From NCBI GenBank assembly GCA_003222975.1, contig QHXN01000049.1:1-36410 (forward strand): a DNA stretch of 36,410 bases, written 5' to 3'. Under the pieces are notes generated by a model. The model had not been told where the DNA came from and did no database searches. It saw only the letters and a list, made by a program, of their open reading frames with translations. Position numbers and translations under genes: made by a program. The DNA comes from Acidobacteriota bacterium (lineage in GTDB: Bacteria; Acidobacteriota; Blastocatellia; Pyrinomonadales; Pyrinomonadaceae). Shown here in pieces: positions 7,439 through 16,647 of this stretch; the stretch's first letter is position 1, and each line of letters starts with the position of its first letter.

Positions 7439-9349
7439 TTAACGTCGGCGCAGGACGACGCGACCGTCGCCCGTTCGCAGCGTGAAGACCTGGCCGCCGC
7501 CGCCGATGCGCCAGCGACGCACGCGCGCTTCGTTCGGCGTCTCGGCCACGGCCACGCCGTCGTTGAAGACCGACTCGGCGTTGGTCTCGACCGTGGCGTT
7601 GGTTCCGTCGGGGACGGAAAGCGAGATGGTCCCGTCGCCGGTGTGCGCGGCGAGCGTGCGGAAGTTGCCGTCGAGCGTGATGCGACCGTCGCCGGTGCGC
7701 GCCTCGGCGTCGCCGTCGAAGCCCTCGACGAGGATGCGCCCGTCGCCCGTCTCCGCGCGCAGCCGCCCGCGCGCGCCCGTCACGTCAACGGGGCCGTCGC
7801 CCGTGCGCACGTCCAACTCGCCGCCCACGCCTTCGACGCGCACGCGCCCGTCGCCCGTCGAGACGAACAGCGTCGCACTCCGGGGGACGTAAACGTCGAA
7901 CTCTACGGAGGCGTTCGAGCTGAAAGAGACGACGCGCCCGTTGCGCTCCTCGTAAACGCGCGCGTGCGACTTGTCGAAGTCGGCGCGCAGCGTGACCTCG
8001 GAGCCGCCCGCGCCCTGCGCGACGAGCTTGATGCCCTGCATCTCGCGCTCGTCCGACGCGCGCTTCGTCGCCGTGTACATCACTTCGGGCTTGTCCCAGG
8101 CGTGGACGCTGATCGCGCCGTCGAAGGTCTCGACGCGGACGCGCGGCGTGCCCGACACGTTAAAGCTGTTCGACTCGCGCTCGGTCTGGCGGCGCGAGTC
8201 GTCGCGCACGACGCCGCCGCGCACGCCCTCCTTGATGCCCTCTTTGAGCCGCTCCTTGTCTATGTCCTTCGCGGCCTTTTCGATCTCCTTAGCAGCCTTC
8301 TCTGCCTCGCGCTGCGTCTCGCGCGTGGCGCGCTCAGCCTCTCGCTGTGCCTCGCGCGTCGCCTCCTCGATATCGCCCTGACTCTCGCGCGCGGCCTCAC
8401 GCTCCGCGTCGCGGGCCTCGCGCGACGCGGAGCGCGTCTCCGCGCGCGCTTCCCTCTCGGCCTCGCGCGCGTCGCCCGATTCCTTGTCGTAGTCTTCGCC
8501 CCGGCGCGTCTCGGAGAGGAGGTTCGTGACGGGGCTGAGCGGGCGGTTGTCGTTGGCGCGACGGATCGAGATCGAGCCGTTGACGTTGTCCAGGCGGACG
8601 CGCGCGCCGCCCTGACCCAACCGGCCTTCGAGGTCGCGCCCGACGTACTCGCCCTCGCGCACGGGCAGGTTGAAGTCGTTGCTGATGGAGCCGCTGACGG
8701 TGCTGGCGCGCAGCGTCGCGTTCGAGTCCGAAGGGATGGTCACGACGACGGGGCCGTTGACGGCCTTGAGCGTGATCGCGCCCGACTCGCTCAGCCGGTC
8801 GAGCGTCGCTTCGAGGCGACCGTTGACGACCGAGAGGTTGACCGCGCCCGTCAGCCCGCGCGCCGACACCCGACCGTTCACGGACGAGGCGTGCACCGGG
8901 CCGGCGAGGCCCTCGACGATGAGGCCGCCGTTGATGAGGTTGACCTCTTCGAGCGAAGCGCCGCGCGGGACTGTGAGCGTGTACTCGACGCTCGCGGGGT
9001 TCTCCCGGCGGTCGCGGTCGCGCCCCGACCAACTCGACTCGGGGTACTTCGTCTCGATGTGGACGGAGGAAGGCGCGGCGTCCACTTCGATCCGCGCCTC
9101 TTGCAGGCGCTCCTGCATGTAGGCGCGCTTGACGGCGTCAACCTTCACCTCGTTGCGATCCCACGCGGCGACGCGCACGTCGCCGTTGATGTTCGAGAGG
9201 CTCACGCGCCCTTCGCCCGCGAGCGGGTAGGTCTGGTGAAACTCCTCGGTCAACTCGGGCTGCGACGACTGCGCGCGCGAGGCGTCCGCAGCCGTCAGCG
9301 CGAGCGCCGCCACCGCGAGCAGGCACAGCATCAAACGTGTCTTCAACAT
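7439..9349 (-). CDS. Secreted DUF4097 beta-repeat protein with an internal charged coiled coil
   Basis: 636 residues with a signal peptide (about 1-26) and a GAGGAG ribosome site. Residues about 35-265 and 396-636 are two DUF4097-type right-handed beta folds. They have repeating VNG/INGG turns in the first half (SNINGDVRV, SSVNGRVSARGL, SVVNGRLEATL) and TGDG turns in the second (STGDGRVRVEG, RTGDGPVDVTG, ETGDGRILVEG, RTGDGRITLDG, HTGDGTISL). Between them, residues about 284-378 are almost purely E, R, A, K and D in heptad-like runs, a long charged coiled coil or single alpha-helix. DUF4097 proteins are exported and of unknown function, sometimes called putative adhesins. The downstream-facing neighbour at 9448-10302 is a shorter paralogue, and a heptamer hairpin separates the two. 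The coiled-coil insertion between two beta folds is the unusual part. Confidence 0.9.
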   Translation of the reverse strand: MLKTRLMLCLLAVAALALTAADASRAQSSQPELTEEFHQTYPLAGEGRVSLSNINGDVRVAAWDRNEVKVDAVKRAYMQERLQEARIEVDAAPSSVHIETKYPESSWSGRDRDRRENPASVEYTLTVPRGASLEEVNLINGGLIVEGLAGPVHASSVNGRVSARGLTGAVNLSVVNGRLEATLDRLSESGAITLKAVNGPVVVTIPSDSNATLRASTVSGSISNDFNLPVREGEYVGRDLEGRLGQGGARVRLDNVNGSISIRRANDNRPLSPVTNLLSETRRGEDYDKESGDAREAEREARAETRSASREARDAEREAARESQGDIEEATREAQREAERATRETQREAEKAAKEIEKAAKDIDKERLKEGIKEGVRGGVVRDDSRRQTERESNSFNVSGTPRVRVETFDGAISVHAWDKPEVMYTATKRASDEREMQGIKLVAQGAGGSEVTLRADFDKSHARVYEERNGRVVSFSSNASVEFDVYVPRSATLFVSTGDGRVRVEGVGGELDVRTGDGPVDVTGARGRLRAETGDGRILVEGFDGDAEARTGDGRITLDGNFRTLAAHTGDGTISLSVPDGTNATVETNAESVFNDGVAVAETPNEARVRRWRIGGGGQVFTLRTGDGRVVLRRR

Positions 9350-9364
9350 GCCGACTCCTCTTCA

Positions 9365-9447
9365 GAATGATGAATGATGAATGCGGAATGATGAATTGAA
9401 GACCCGTTGCTTTTCATTCATCATTCATCATTCCGCGTTCCGCATTT
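9365..9447. repeat. Heptamer-repeat hairpin no. 3 (GAATGAT type)
   Basis: Tandem units GAATGAT, GAATGAT, GAATGCG, GAATGAT (9365-9392) plus a partial fifth face the reverse-complement series (ATTCATC, ATTCATC, ATTCCGC, GTTCCGC) ending at 9447. The stop codon of the shorter DUF4097 gene (9448-9450 on minus) follows directly. The arms are degenerate: several unit variants (GAATGCG) sit at different positions in the two arms. They therefore pair in more than one register rather than as a single perfect stem. Confidence 0.82.
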
Positions 9448-10302
9448 TTATGACGCGCGCCGAATCTGCACGCTGCCGTTGACGGTCTCAAGGCGCAGCT
9501 CGCGCCCGCCGCCGCCGATTGTCCCCGACAGGTGACGCCTGCCGAAGGTGCTCTGGACGGTCAAGGGGAAGTCGGTCGAGATTTGGCCGTTGACCGTCTT
9601 GGCCTCGACCTCGGCGCTGAGGCCCGCCGGGAACGTCAGGTCAATGCCGCCGTTGACGGTCTTGAACTCAAGGCCGTCCGACCAGTCGGCGCGGCCCATC
9701 AAGGCGACTATCGAGCCGTTGACAGTGCTGGCGCGCGCGAGTCCGTTGGTCGAGACATGGACGCTGCCGTTGACCGTTGAGGCGTCAACGTCGCCGCTCA
9801 GGTCGTGGGCCTCGACCCCGCCGTTGACCGTGCGGCCCGTGAAGCGCACGCCCGCCGGCACGCGCACCATGAACTCGACGCTCGTGTCGTTGTTGCGCGT
9901 GCTCATGTGGCCGCCGCGGCCCGGCGCGCACGTGTTCGGCTCCTGCCCCTCGACGTTCGGATAGACGGCGCAGATCGTCACGCCGTCGCCATGCTGCACG
10001 ACCTCTATGCGAACGTCGTCGGGGTTGCTGCGGCGCGCGGTCTTGACGGCCACGACCTCGACCTCGCCGCCCGATGCGGGGTTGGCTTCAATCCTCCCGT
10101 TGACGCCCTTGATCTCGACGACGCGCCCCGCGGCGACGGAGCCGTGCCAGCGAAACTCGCCCTGCTCCGCGGCCAGAGTGTTCGTCGTGCCCGCGTGGGC
10201 GCGGACAGTCTCCGGCGACGTGTGAGACGCGGGCGCGGCCTGCGCCGACAGCGCGAGCGCCGCGAACGCGGCGAGAGATGAGAGTGTAACTAAGCGCTTC
10301 AT
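9448..10302 (-). CDS. Secreted DUF4097 family beta-repeat protein
   Basis: 284 residues from the ATG at 10302, chosen because GAGGAGGA lies 8 nt upstream and the protein then opens with a clean signal peptide (MKRLVTLSSLAAFAALALSA). An in-frame ATG 132 nt upstream would add an unlikely arginine-rich leader. The mature protein is a series of short beta-strands joined by VNG turns (IKGVNGRIEA, RTVNGGVEA, STVNGSVHV, STVNGSIVAL, KTVNGGIDLTF, KTVNGQISTDF, ETVNGSVQI), the DUF4097 signature. Two cysteines (ICAVYP and NTCAPG) could form a disulfide. It lies directly upstream of the larger DUF4097 gene on the same strand, so the two probably work together at the cell envelope. No function is established for the family. 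Confidence 0.9.
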   Translation of the reverse strand: MKRLVTLSSLAAFAALALSAQAAPASHTSPETVRAHAGTTNTLAAEQGEFRWHGSVAAGRVVEIKGVNGRIEANPASGGEVEVVAVKTARRSNPDDVRIEVVQHGDGVTICAVYPNVEGQEPNTCAPGRGGHMSTRNNDTSVEFMVRVPAGVRFTGRTVNGGVEAHDLSGDVDASTVNGSVHVSTNGLARASTVNGSIVALMGRADWSDGLEFKTVNGGIDLTFPAGLSAEVEAKTVNGQISTDFPLTVQSTFGRRHLSGTIGGGGRELRLETVNGSVQIRRAS

Positions 10303-10482
10303 TCTTCCTCCTCGGATAGCGTCACCCGGATTTGAGTTTGACTTATTGAAAGGCGAGAGGCAGGTCGCCCACTTCCGAACGCCGGGACGGTCTCGGCGGC
10401 GCACCCTTCTCGTCTGTTTCCGACATGAAAACACCGTGCGCGCGGGATTTGTGGCAACTATTTTCCGAGAGGCTTCGCTTTT

Positions 10483-10519
10483 CCGCCCCCCGCGGGGACG
10501 GCGTGAGAGCGGGGGGCGG
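10483..10519 (-). terminator. G/C-only hairpin downstream of the kinase gene
   Basis: An 11-bp perfect stem (CCGCCCCCCGC at 10483-10493 with GCGGGGGGCGG at 10509-10519) has a 15-nt loop and lies 20 nt past the kinase stop on the minus strand. There is no U-tract, so it is a weaker terminator candidate and could instead protect the 3' end. Confidence 0.5.
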
Positions 10520-10539
10520 CGCGTACTTTCCGGTTGATT

Positions 10540-13269
10540 TCAGTCTTCGACGAGCGAGCCGCTGAAGAGTCGTTGGCCGGCGAGCGAGGTGCGGAAGCCG
10601 TAGAGCGTGAGCGCGAGCGCGACGGCCAGCGCGAAGGCCGTGCTGCCCGCGTACCAGGCGGAGAAGTCCGTTGTCATCGGGAAGAGGAAGAAGGCGAGGG
10701 CGAAGAACTGCATGAAGACCGCCGTCAGAAGGCCGAAGCGCAACAGGACGACGAGGATCAGCGCGGCGCTCGACATGCCGAACAGCCAGTCAATAGAAGG
10801 ATGCTCGCCCATCACCGACCCGAGCAGAGTAATCAGCAGGAAGAGTGCGCCGACGGCGGCCCACCAGCGCCGGAAGATGATGGAGAAGAGGAGGAGCAGG
10901 AGCAGAAGCGCCGCGGGAGAGATGAGCGCGTTGATGACCTGCCCGATAAAAAGGGCGATGACATACTGCGCCCCCCCGAAAGCGATCAACGCCGGGGCCG
11001 CCGGCGTGGTGGCCGGCATGCCGAAGCCCTGCGGGACGAGCACCTGCAAGTAGGCCAGCAGGACGGACGAGAAACCGAAGAGCGCGCCGAGCAAAAGGTC
11101 GCGCCCGACGAGCGGGTCGCGGTAGTCGCCCGCCAGCAGGCGGTTCCAAGAGATGATGATGCCCGGCCAGCGCCGGCGCACCGAAGGCTCGACGGCGATA
11201 TAGACCAGCCAGAGCATGCAAGAAATAAGGAGCGTGTAGGCCAGACACTCGATGAAGAGCGCGAACTCCCCGGCCACCTCCGGCACATGATGTGCCGCCG
11301 TCAGCCACGCGATCATCTCCAGAACGAAGACGAAGGCAGCGAGGCGGAAAGCGCCCCTGCGGTCGCCGCGCCCCATTTGCAGGTTACGCCGCGCGAGTAG
11401 CGCCGCGCCCAAAAGGATCACGAAGAAGAGAAAGACGACAGCCGCCTGCACGAGCCTTTCGCCCGCGCCCTCCTGCGCCTGCTCCTCGCGCGCGGGCCGG
11501 TTCCAGGGGTTGACGATCTGGAAGCTGACGAGCTTGCCCTGGTAAGCCGCAGCCTCGACGCGGACGGGGCTGTCGGGCTGCGCGGGGTGTGTGCCTTCCC
11601 ACGCCGCGCGCTCGTCGAAAGGTTCGAGCGGAGTCCACTTCGGCTCGGTCTGTCTGAAGTCCGGCGGGTCAAGCCCCGCCTCCGCGAAGACGCGCGACCA
11701 GTCGAAGGGTCGCGCGCCCGCCGCCTCGACCGTCTGCGGCGGCGTTCCCGTGAAGCCGATCATCCTCCCCGAACCGTCGAGCGATACGCTCGCCATCCCC
11801 GCGACGGTGCGCGGCGGGTCGAGCTGCGTGACTTCCTGTCGGTTGAACGGCACGAGGTAGCGCGGGCTTTGGCGATACCAGAAACCGAGCGCCACGGGCC
11901 TGCCCGTCTTCAGCCTGTCCCAACGGTTCGGCGAGTGGTCGCTCTCCCGGATGTGGCTCAGGTACTCGTTGTGGATGAAGAAGCCGTAAGCGAAATCCGT
12001 CGCCGCGTCGTAGCCGAACTTCCGCGCGACCTCGCCCGCGCGCTCCTTCAAACCCTGCACCGACTTTTCGAGCGGCACGCGCCGGTGGAGCAAAGCTTTA
12101 TCCGCGAGTAGGAGCGACAGCGCCAGCGCGGCCAGCGCCGCGACCAGAAGCGAGACGGCGACGGCAGGCCGTAGGCTTCCCTGCTTCGGCGCGGCGGCGA
12201 CCATCTCCGGCGAGGGCGTCTCGCCCGCGGCGAGCGCGGCGGCCAGAGGGTCTCCGCCGGGCAGGGCCGCCGCGACTTCGAGCGCGGAGGCCGGGCGGTC
12301 TTTCGGCTCGGCGGCGAGGCAGCGTTCGATGACGCGCTCGACGAGCGGGTTTAAGTCCCTGACGATGGACGAAGGGCTTTCGGGCAGTGATTCATTCTTG
12401 CGCAGGTGCAGGAGGTCTGTGAGCGTGCTGGCCGAGAAGGCCTTGCGGCCCGTGAAGATTTCGTAGAGGACGAGGCCGAGCGAAAAAATGTCGCTGCGGA
12501 CGGTCAGCTCGCGGCCCGCGAGCTGTTCGGGCGACATGTATTCGGGCGTGCCTTCGAGCGCCGCGCCGCCGCCGAACTCCTCCATCAGACCGGCCAGCCC
12601 GAAGTCTGTGATGCGCACGTCGCCCTTCTCGTCAATCATGACGTTGCCGGGCTTCAGGTCGCGGTGGACGACGCCCACCTCGTGCGCCGCCGCAAGCCCC
12701 GCGCAAACCTGGCGCGCGATCTCCGTGGCCTTGTCCGAGGGCAGGCGACCGAAGCGCTTCAGCACGGAAGAAAGCTCTTCGCCCTTCACGTACTCCATCA
12801 GGATGAAGTGCCAGCCCTTGTACTCGATGATGTTGTAGACGCGGCACACGTTGCGGTGAGAAATCTGGCGTGCGATGCGCACCTCGCGGTGGAAGCGCGC
12901 CAGCGCCGCGCCGTCCCTCGCCAGCGCCTCCGGCAGAAACTTCAGCGCCACCTGCTGTTCGAGCTTCAGGTCTTCCGCGTGATAGACCTCGCCCATGCCG
13001 CCGCGGCCCAACAGCCCGACGATGCGGTACTGGTCGCCGATAATCGTGCCGGCGACGAATCGCGCGCGGTCGAGCGAGTCGGAAGTCGCGTCCGACTGCC
13101 GCGAAGGCGTCGAAGTCTTACCGCCCCTCGCCGAGTCGCCCTCCGGGCGCGGCTTCGACGTTTCCGGCAGGAGGCGCGTCTTCGCGTAAGAGTCCTCGAC
13201 CCCCGCGCCGCACGAAGGGCACGACAGGCTGTCCCCGGCGATCTCCGACGTGCAGGCAGGACACTTCAT
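10540..13269 (-). CDS. Zinc-ribbon Ser/Thr protein kinase with extracytoplasmic domain and polytopic membrane tail
   Basis: 909 residues. An N-terminal zinc ribbon has Cys3/Cys6 and Cys17/Cys20. The Hanks-type kinase domain runs from about 80 to 335: glycine loop LGRGGMGEVYHA, Lys110 in VALK, HRDLKPGNV with Asp204, DFG at 222-224 and SPE at 246-248. All catalytic residues are intact. A membrane helix near 365-388 precedes a domain of about 210 residues, probably outside the membrane, with no recognised fold. From about 600 the rest is strongly hydrophobic with roughly eight further helices. PASTA, WD40 and TPR tails are common in this family; a multi-span tail of this length is not usual. The first ATG has no clear ribosome site. 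The gene is divergent from the zinc-ribbon membrane gene at 13465. Its role is presumably signal-dependent phosphorylation of unknown targets. Confidence 0.92.
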   Translation of the reverse strand: MKCPACTSEIAGDSLSCPSCGAGVEDSYAKTRLLPETSKPRPEGDSARGGKTSTPSRQSDATSDSLDRARFVAGTIIGDQYRIVGLLGRGGMGEVYHAEDLKLEQQVALKFLPEALARDGAALARFHREVRIARQISHRNVCRVYNIIEYKGWHFILMEYVKGEELSSVLKRFGRLPSDKATEIARQVCAGLAAAHEVGVVHRDLKPGNVMIDEKGDVRITDFGLAGLMEEFGGGAALEGTPEYMSPEQLAGRELTVRSDIFSLGLVLYEIFTGRKAFSASTLTDLLHLRKNESLPESPSSIVRDLNPLVERVIERCLAAEPKDRPASALEVAAALPGGDPLAAALAAGETPSPEMVAAAPKQGSLRPAVAVSLLVAALAALALSLLLADKALLHRRVPLEKSVQGLKERAGEVARKFGYDAATDFAYGFFIHNEYLSHIRESDHSPNRWDRLKTGRPVALGFWYRQSPRYLVPFNRQEVTQLDPPRTVAGMASVSLDGSGRMIGFTGTPPQTVEAAGARPFDWSRVFAEAGLDPPDFRQTEPKWTPLEPFDERAAWEGTHPAQPDSPVRVEAAAYQGKLVSFQIVNPWNRPAREEQAQEGAGERLVQAAVVFLFFVILLGAALLARRNLQMGRGDRRGAFRLAAFVFVLEMIAWLTAAHHVPEVAGEFALFIECLAYTLLISCMLWLVYIAVEPSVRRRWPGIIISWNRLLAGDYRDPLVGRDLLLGALFGFSSVLLAYLQVLVPQGFGMPATTPAAPALIAFGGAQYVIALFIGQVINALISPAALLLLLLLFSIIFRRWWAAVGALFLLITLLGSVMGEHPSIDWLFGMSSAALILVVLLRFGLLTAVFMQFFALAFFLFPMTTDFSAWYAGSTAFALAVALALTLYGFRTSLAGQRLFSGSLVED

Positions 13270-13347
13270 GCGCGGCGAATTGTATCACCTTGGCATTTAT
13301 CTGACAGTTCCGGGGCGGCGGCGCAGCGCGCCCGCCGAAAACGTTCA

Positions 13348-13376
13348 TTGACTGGCGGACGGATTTGACATACAAC
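13348..13376 (+). promoter_or_regulatory. Candidate sigma-70-like promoter for the zinc-ribbon membrane gene
   Basis: TTGACT (13348-13353), a 17-nt spacer and TACAAC (13371-13376) lie about 90 nt before the ATG at 13465, in the gap between two divergent genes. The -35 is a good match, the -10 moderate. A second TTGACA at 13365-13370 has no convincing -10. Confidence 0.4.
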
Positions 13377-13464
13377 TCTTCGCCCGACCTTGAGCGCGGG
13401 GCGGTGGCCCCGGTCTCCCGTTTCTCTTCGCTTTTCTAAACCCGGCCGAAAGGAATACCGAACG

Positions 13465-14370
13465 ATGAAGCGCTGTCCGACATGCAACAGCACCTACACC
13501 GACGAGGCGTTGGCCTTCTGCCCCAACGACGGGACTCCGCTCGTGGGCGTCGCGCCGACCCCTCCTTACCAGCAGCCCGCGGCAGCGCCGCCGCCCTACC
13601 CGGCAGCAAACCAACCGTATTACCCGCAGAACGCGCCGCAGATGAGCTACGGGCAACAGCCCGCGAGCCGCAGCAAGGGGTTCGCCGTCGCCGCGCTGCT
13701 GTGCGGCCTCGTCAGCTTCATACTCCTGTTGGTGGCGACGATCAGGATGTGGAAGCAGTGGTGGTTCTTCCGCTACAACGCGCACACGCCGACGGACGTG
13801 GCCTTCTGGGGGGCGTCTTGCGTCGGCTTCATCGTCCTTCTTCTCGCAATCCTGCTCGGACTAATCGCCCTCATACAGTCCTTCAGGAACCCCGCGCGCT
13901 ACGGCGGCAAAGCGCTCGCCTTCCTCGGCCCGTTCCTGGGCGTCCTGGCCGCCGCGCTGACCATCGGCGTCTTCTCCTACGCGCGCATGAAGGCCCCTTC
14001 GCAGACCTCCTCGTCCTACTCCTACAACAGCAACACCTACTCGTCGAACAGCAACACTTATTCGGCGAACGGCAACACCTACTCCGCCAACAGCAACTCG
14101 TCGAGGACGCCTCCGACCGGCGCGCAGTCCGGCTCGATGTCTGAAGACGACAAGTACAGGCTGTTTTACGCGGCGGCGAAGACGGGCGACCAGAAGCTTA
14201 TGATGCAGACCTCGCAGAAGATCGGCATCATTGACCAGAACGGCATGCCGACATCCTCTTACAGAGACTTCATCAAGAACTCCATCACCTGGGCCTTCAA
14301 AGACACGGAGTTCACGCGGACGATCAACACCCCGGACAAGGCCAGGGAGTACGTCATGTCGCACCTGTAA
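13465..14370 (+). CDS. Zinc-ribbon multi-pass membrane protein with Asn/Ser-rich repeat
   Basis: 301 residues from the ATG at 13465 (GAAAGGA upstream); a longer reading from 13390 adds only non-protein-like sequence. The N-terminus (MKRCPTCNSTYTDEALAFCPNDG) is a short zinc-ribbon tag in which the fourth expected Cys is Asp, a form I know from many Acidobacteriota proteins. A proline/tyrosine-rich linker (30-70) leads to about three hydrophobic helices (73-95, 112-138, 150-174) resembling DUF4190-type membrane proteins. Then comes a repetitive S-N-T-Y stretch (SSNSNTY, SANGNTY, SANSNSS), followed by a soluble C-terminal domain of about 85 residues that I do not recognise. The divergent kinase also begins with a zinc ribbon, so the two may share a pathway; this is inference only. 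Confidence 0.85.
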   Translation: MKRCPTCNSTYTDEALAFCPNDGTPLVGVAPTPPYQQPAAAPPPYPAANQPYYPQNAPQMSYGQQPASRSKGFAVAALLCGLVSFILLLVATIRMWKQWWFFRYNAHTPTDVAFWGASCVGFIVLLLAILLGLIALIQSFRNPARYGGKALAFLGPFLGVLAAALTIGVFSYARMKAPSQTSSSYSYNSNTYSSNSNTYSANGNTYSANSNSSRTPPTGAQSGSMSEDDKYRLFYAAAKTGDQKLMMQTSQKIGIIDQNGMPTSSYRDFIKNSITWAFKDTEFTRTINTPDKAREYVMSHL

Positions 14371-14376
14371 TGAAAG

Positions 14377-14458
14377 CCGTAAACCGTAAACCGTGAACCG
14401 TGACAAGAGAACTGCTTTCCTCTTGTCACGGTTCACGGTTTACGGTTTACGGTTTACA
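14377..14458. repeat. Heptamer-repeat hairpin no. 4 (CCGTRAA type), 33-bp perfect stem
   Basis: CCGTAAA, CCGTAAA, CCGTGAA, CCGTGAC (14377-14404) plus AAGAG pair perfectly with 14420-14452. That makes a 33-bp uninterrupted stem with a 10-nt loop. The right arm has one extra TTTACGG-type unit (to about 14458). It lies between two convergent genes, 6 nt after the stop of the zinc-ribbon gene (14370) and 8 nt from the stop of the RRM gene (14467). A CTTTT tract follows on the plus strand (14460-14464), so it can serve as a bidirectional terminator. It is the best preserved of the five elements. Confidence 0.92.
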
Positions 14459-14466
14459 GCTTTTAC

Positions 14467-14850
14467 TTACCAGCGAGGCTCGCGGCTGCCGCCGCCGCCC
14501 CCGCCGCCGTAGCCGCCGCGTCCGCCGCCGCCGCCCCCGCGGTTGCCCCCGCCGCCGAAGCCGCCCCGGCCTCCGCCACCGCCGCCGCGGCCCCCGCGGT
14601 CTTCGCGCGGCCTGGCCTCGTTCACCGTCAGGCTCCGACCGTTCAGCTCCTTGCCGTTGAACTGCGCTATCGCCGCCTGCCCTTCCTCCTTCGAGGACAT
14701 CTCGACGAAGCCGAAGCCCCGCGAGCGGCCCGTGTCTCGATCCTCCACCACGTTCGCCGACTCGACCGTGCCGGCCTGCGCGAACAGCTCGCGCAGGTCT
14801 TCGCTCGAAGTCTGGAACGAGAGATTTCCGACGTAAAGTTTCATGGACAT
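14467..14850 (-). CDS. Glycine-rich RRM RNA-binding protein
   Basis: 127 residues. One RRM domain fills residues 3-82, with RNP2 (LYVGNL, 5-10) and RNP1 (RGFGFVEM, 44-51) both intact, so single-stranded RNA binding is expected. The tail (about 85-127) is Gly/Arg-rich RGG-like sequence, as in the small cold-induced Rbp proteins of cyanobacteria and other bacteria. GGGAGAGGA precedes the ATG at 14850 with 8-nt spacing. The gene has a long upstream non-coding region (to about 15000) that could hold a regulated leader. A 17-nt palindrome (14955-14971) is about 105 nt upstream. Likely role: post-transcriptional RNA chaperone. The partner transcripts are unknown. Confidence 0.93.
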   Translation of the reverse strand: MSMKLYVGNLSFQTSSEDLRELFAQAGTVESANVVEDRDTGRSRGFGFVEMSSKEEGQAAIAQFNGKELNGRSLTVNEARPREDRGGRGGGGGGRGGFGGGGNRGGGGGGRGGYGGGGGGGSREPRW

Positions 14851-15658
<808 letters not shown>

Positions 15659-15745
15659 ATGCTAGGTAGCAAAAAATTAACGGCCTTCCTCTTCGTAGTG
15701 CTTATTGTAACGGTAATAAGCTCGACTTTGGCTTTAAATAAATAA
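15659..15745 (+). CDS. Possible 28-residue single-span membrane peptide
   Basis: ATG at 15659 is preceded by GGGAGAG at good spacing. It encodes 28 residues: a short basic start (MLGSKKL), about 17 hydrophobic residues and a polar end (SSTLALNK), then TAA. It is either a small membrane peptide or a signal peptide whose mature part has been lost. It lies about 80 nt before a secreted unknown on the same strand, in the A/T-richer segment. I do not recognise it, and so short a frame could be chance. Confidence 0.35.
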   Translation: MLGSKKLTAFLFVVLIVTVISSTLALNK

Positions 15746-15825
15746 GATCAGCCGGGCCAATCTGTCAACAAACAATCCAACCTCAATCTGTTCATTCAGG
15801 AATAATAGCCAAAGGAGGAGTTCAC

Positions 15826-16602
15826 ATGCGAAAGCGTAAAAGGATGATTCTACTACTCATGCTGATACTCGTCACTGGGGTGATGGTTGTGGTAACAACA
15901 CTACGGGCGCAGCAAAGCTCTCCACAGAGTGTTGAACAGCAAAGTCAAACCCGCCAACTCTATGAATACCTCAATAAATTACCTATCGCGGATTACGACG
16001 CCCCGGAAGACCCTGACCCGGATAAGCGCGCAAAACGCCGGAGCAAAAGCAAGAGATACAATGAGCCAAATCGCCATAAGTATGACGCATACAATCCAGT
16101 CATCGGCGGCGGAAATAACGATTGGGAGTGGGCTTTGGAATCTACGCTCCCGGTTAAGCAGAGCAGCGCAATCATCGTCGGGACGGTGTCCGATGCCAAG
16201 GCTTTCCTCTCAGAAGATAAGACGAACATCTACTCGGAATATTCGGTACAGGTGGAGGCGGTACTTAAAAATTTCGACGACGAGCCGGTGAAAGTAGGCG
16301 ACACGCTCGTAGCGGAGCGACAGGGCGGGCGCGTGCGGCTGCTGTCGGGCGCTATTTCAGGGTTCTTCATCTCTGGACAAAACCCGCCGCAGGTAGGACG
16401 CCGCTACGTGCTATTCCTCGGATATAACAAGTATGACGCTTCCAATCTTGGTTCAATAACCCCCAGTGAAATGAGTCACCATATACTGACTGGTTACGAG
16501 CTTCGCGGGGGAAAAGTCGTGGCGTTAGATAACCCCGGCGGGATGAACTTTAAAGAACATGACGGTGAGGATGAGGCAGCCTTCCTCAGAGAGATTCACT
16601 GA
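15826..16602 (+). CDS. Secreted protein of unknown function, A/T-richer segment
   Basis: 258 residues with a strong AAAGGAGG ribosome site before the ATG at 15826. The N-terminus is KRKR followed by a hydrophobic stretch to about residue 27, a signal peptide or membrane anchor. Residues about 55-80 are basic and polar (DKRAKRRSKSKRYNEPNRHK). The C-terminal 160 residues look like one beta-rich domain (SSAIIVGTVSDAKAFL, YSEYSVQVEAVLKNF, GDTLVAERQGGRVRL, GRRYVLFLGYNK). Its order resembles secreted domains described only as hypothetical. It is followed after 45 nt by a metalloprotease-like gene, so the pair may be co-transcribed and could be enzyme plus partner or inhibitor; that is a guess. Base composition is below the local average. 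Confidence 0.8.
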   Translation: MRKRKRMILLLMLILVTGVMVVVTTLRAQQSSPQSVEQQSQTRQLYEYLNKLPIADYDAPEDPDPDKRAKRRSKSKRYNEPNRHKYDAYNPVIGGGNNDWEWALESTLPVKQSSAIIVGTVSDAKAFLSEDKTNIYSEYSVQVEAVLKNFDDEPVKVGDTLVAERQGGRVRLLSGAISGFFISGQNPPQVGRRYVLFLGYNKYDASNLGSITPSEMSHHILTGYELRGGKVVALDNPGGMNFKEHDGEDEAAFLREIH

Positions 16603-16647
16603 CTGCTCGGAGAATCTTCACAGCCGCCTGAATAGAGAGGGAGAGAC

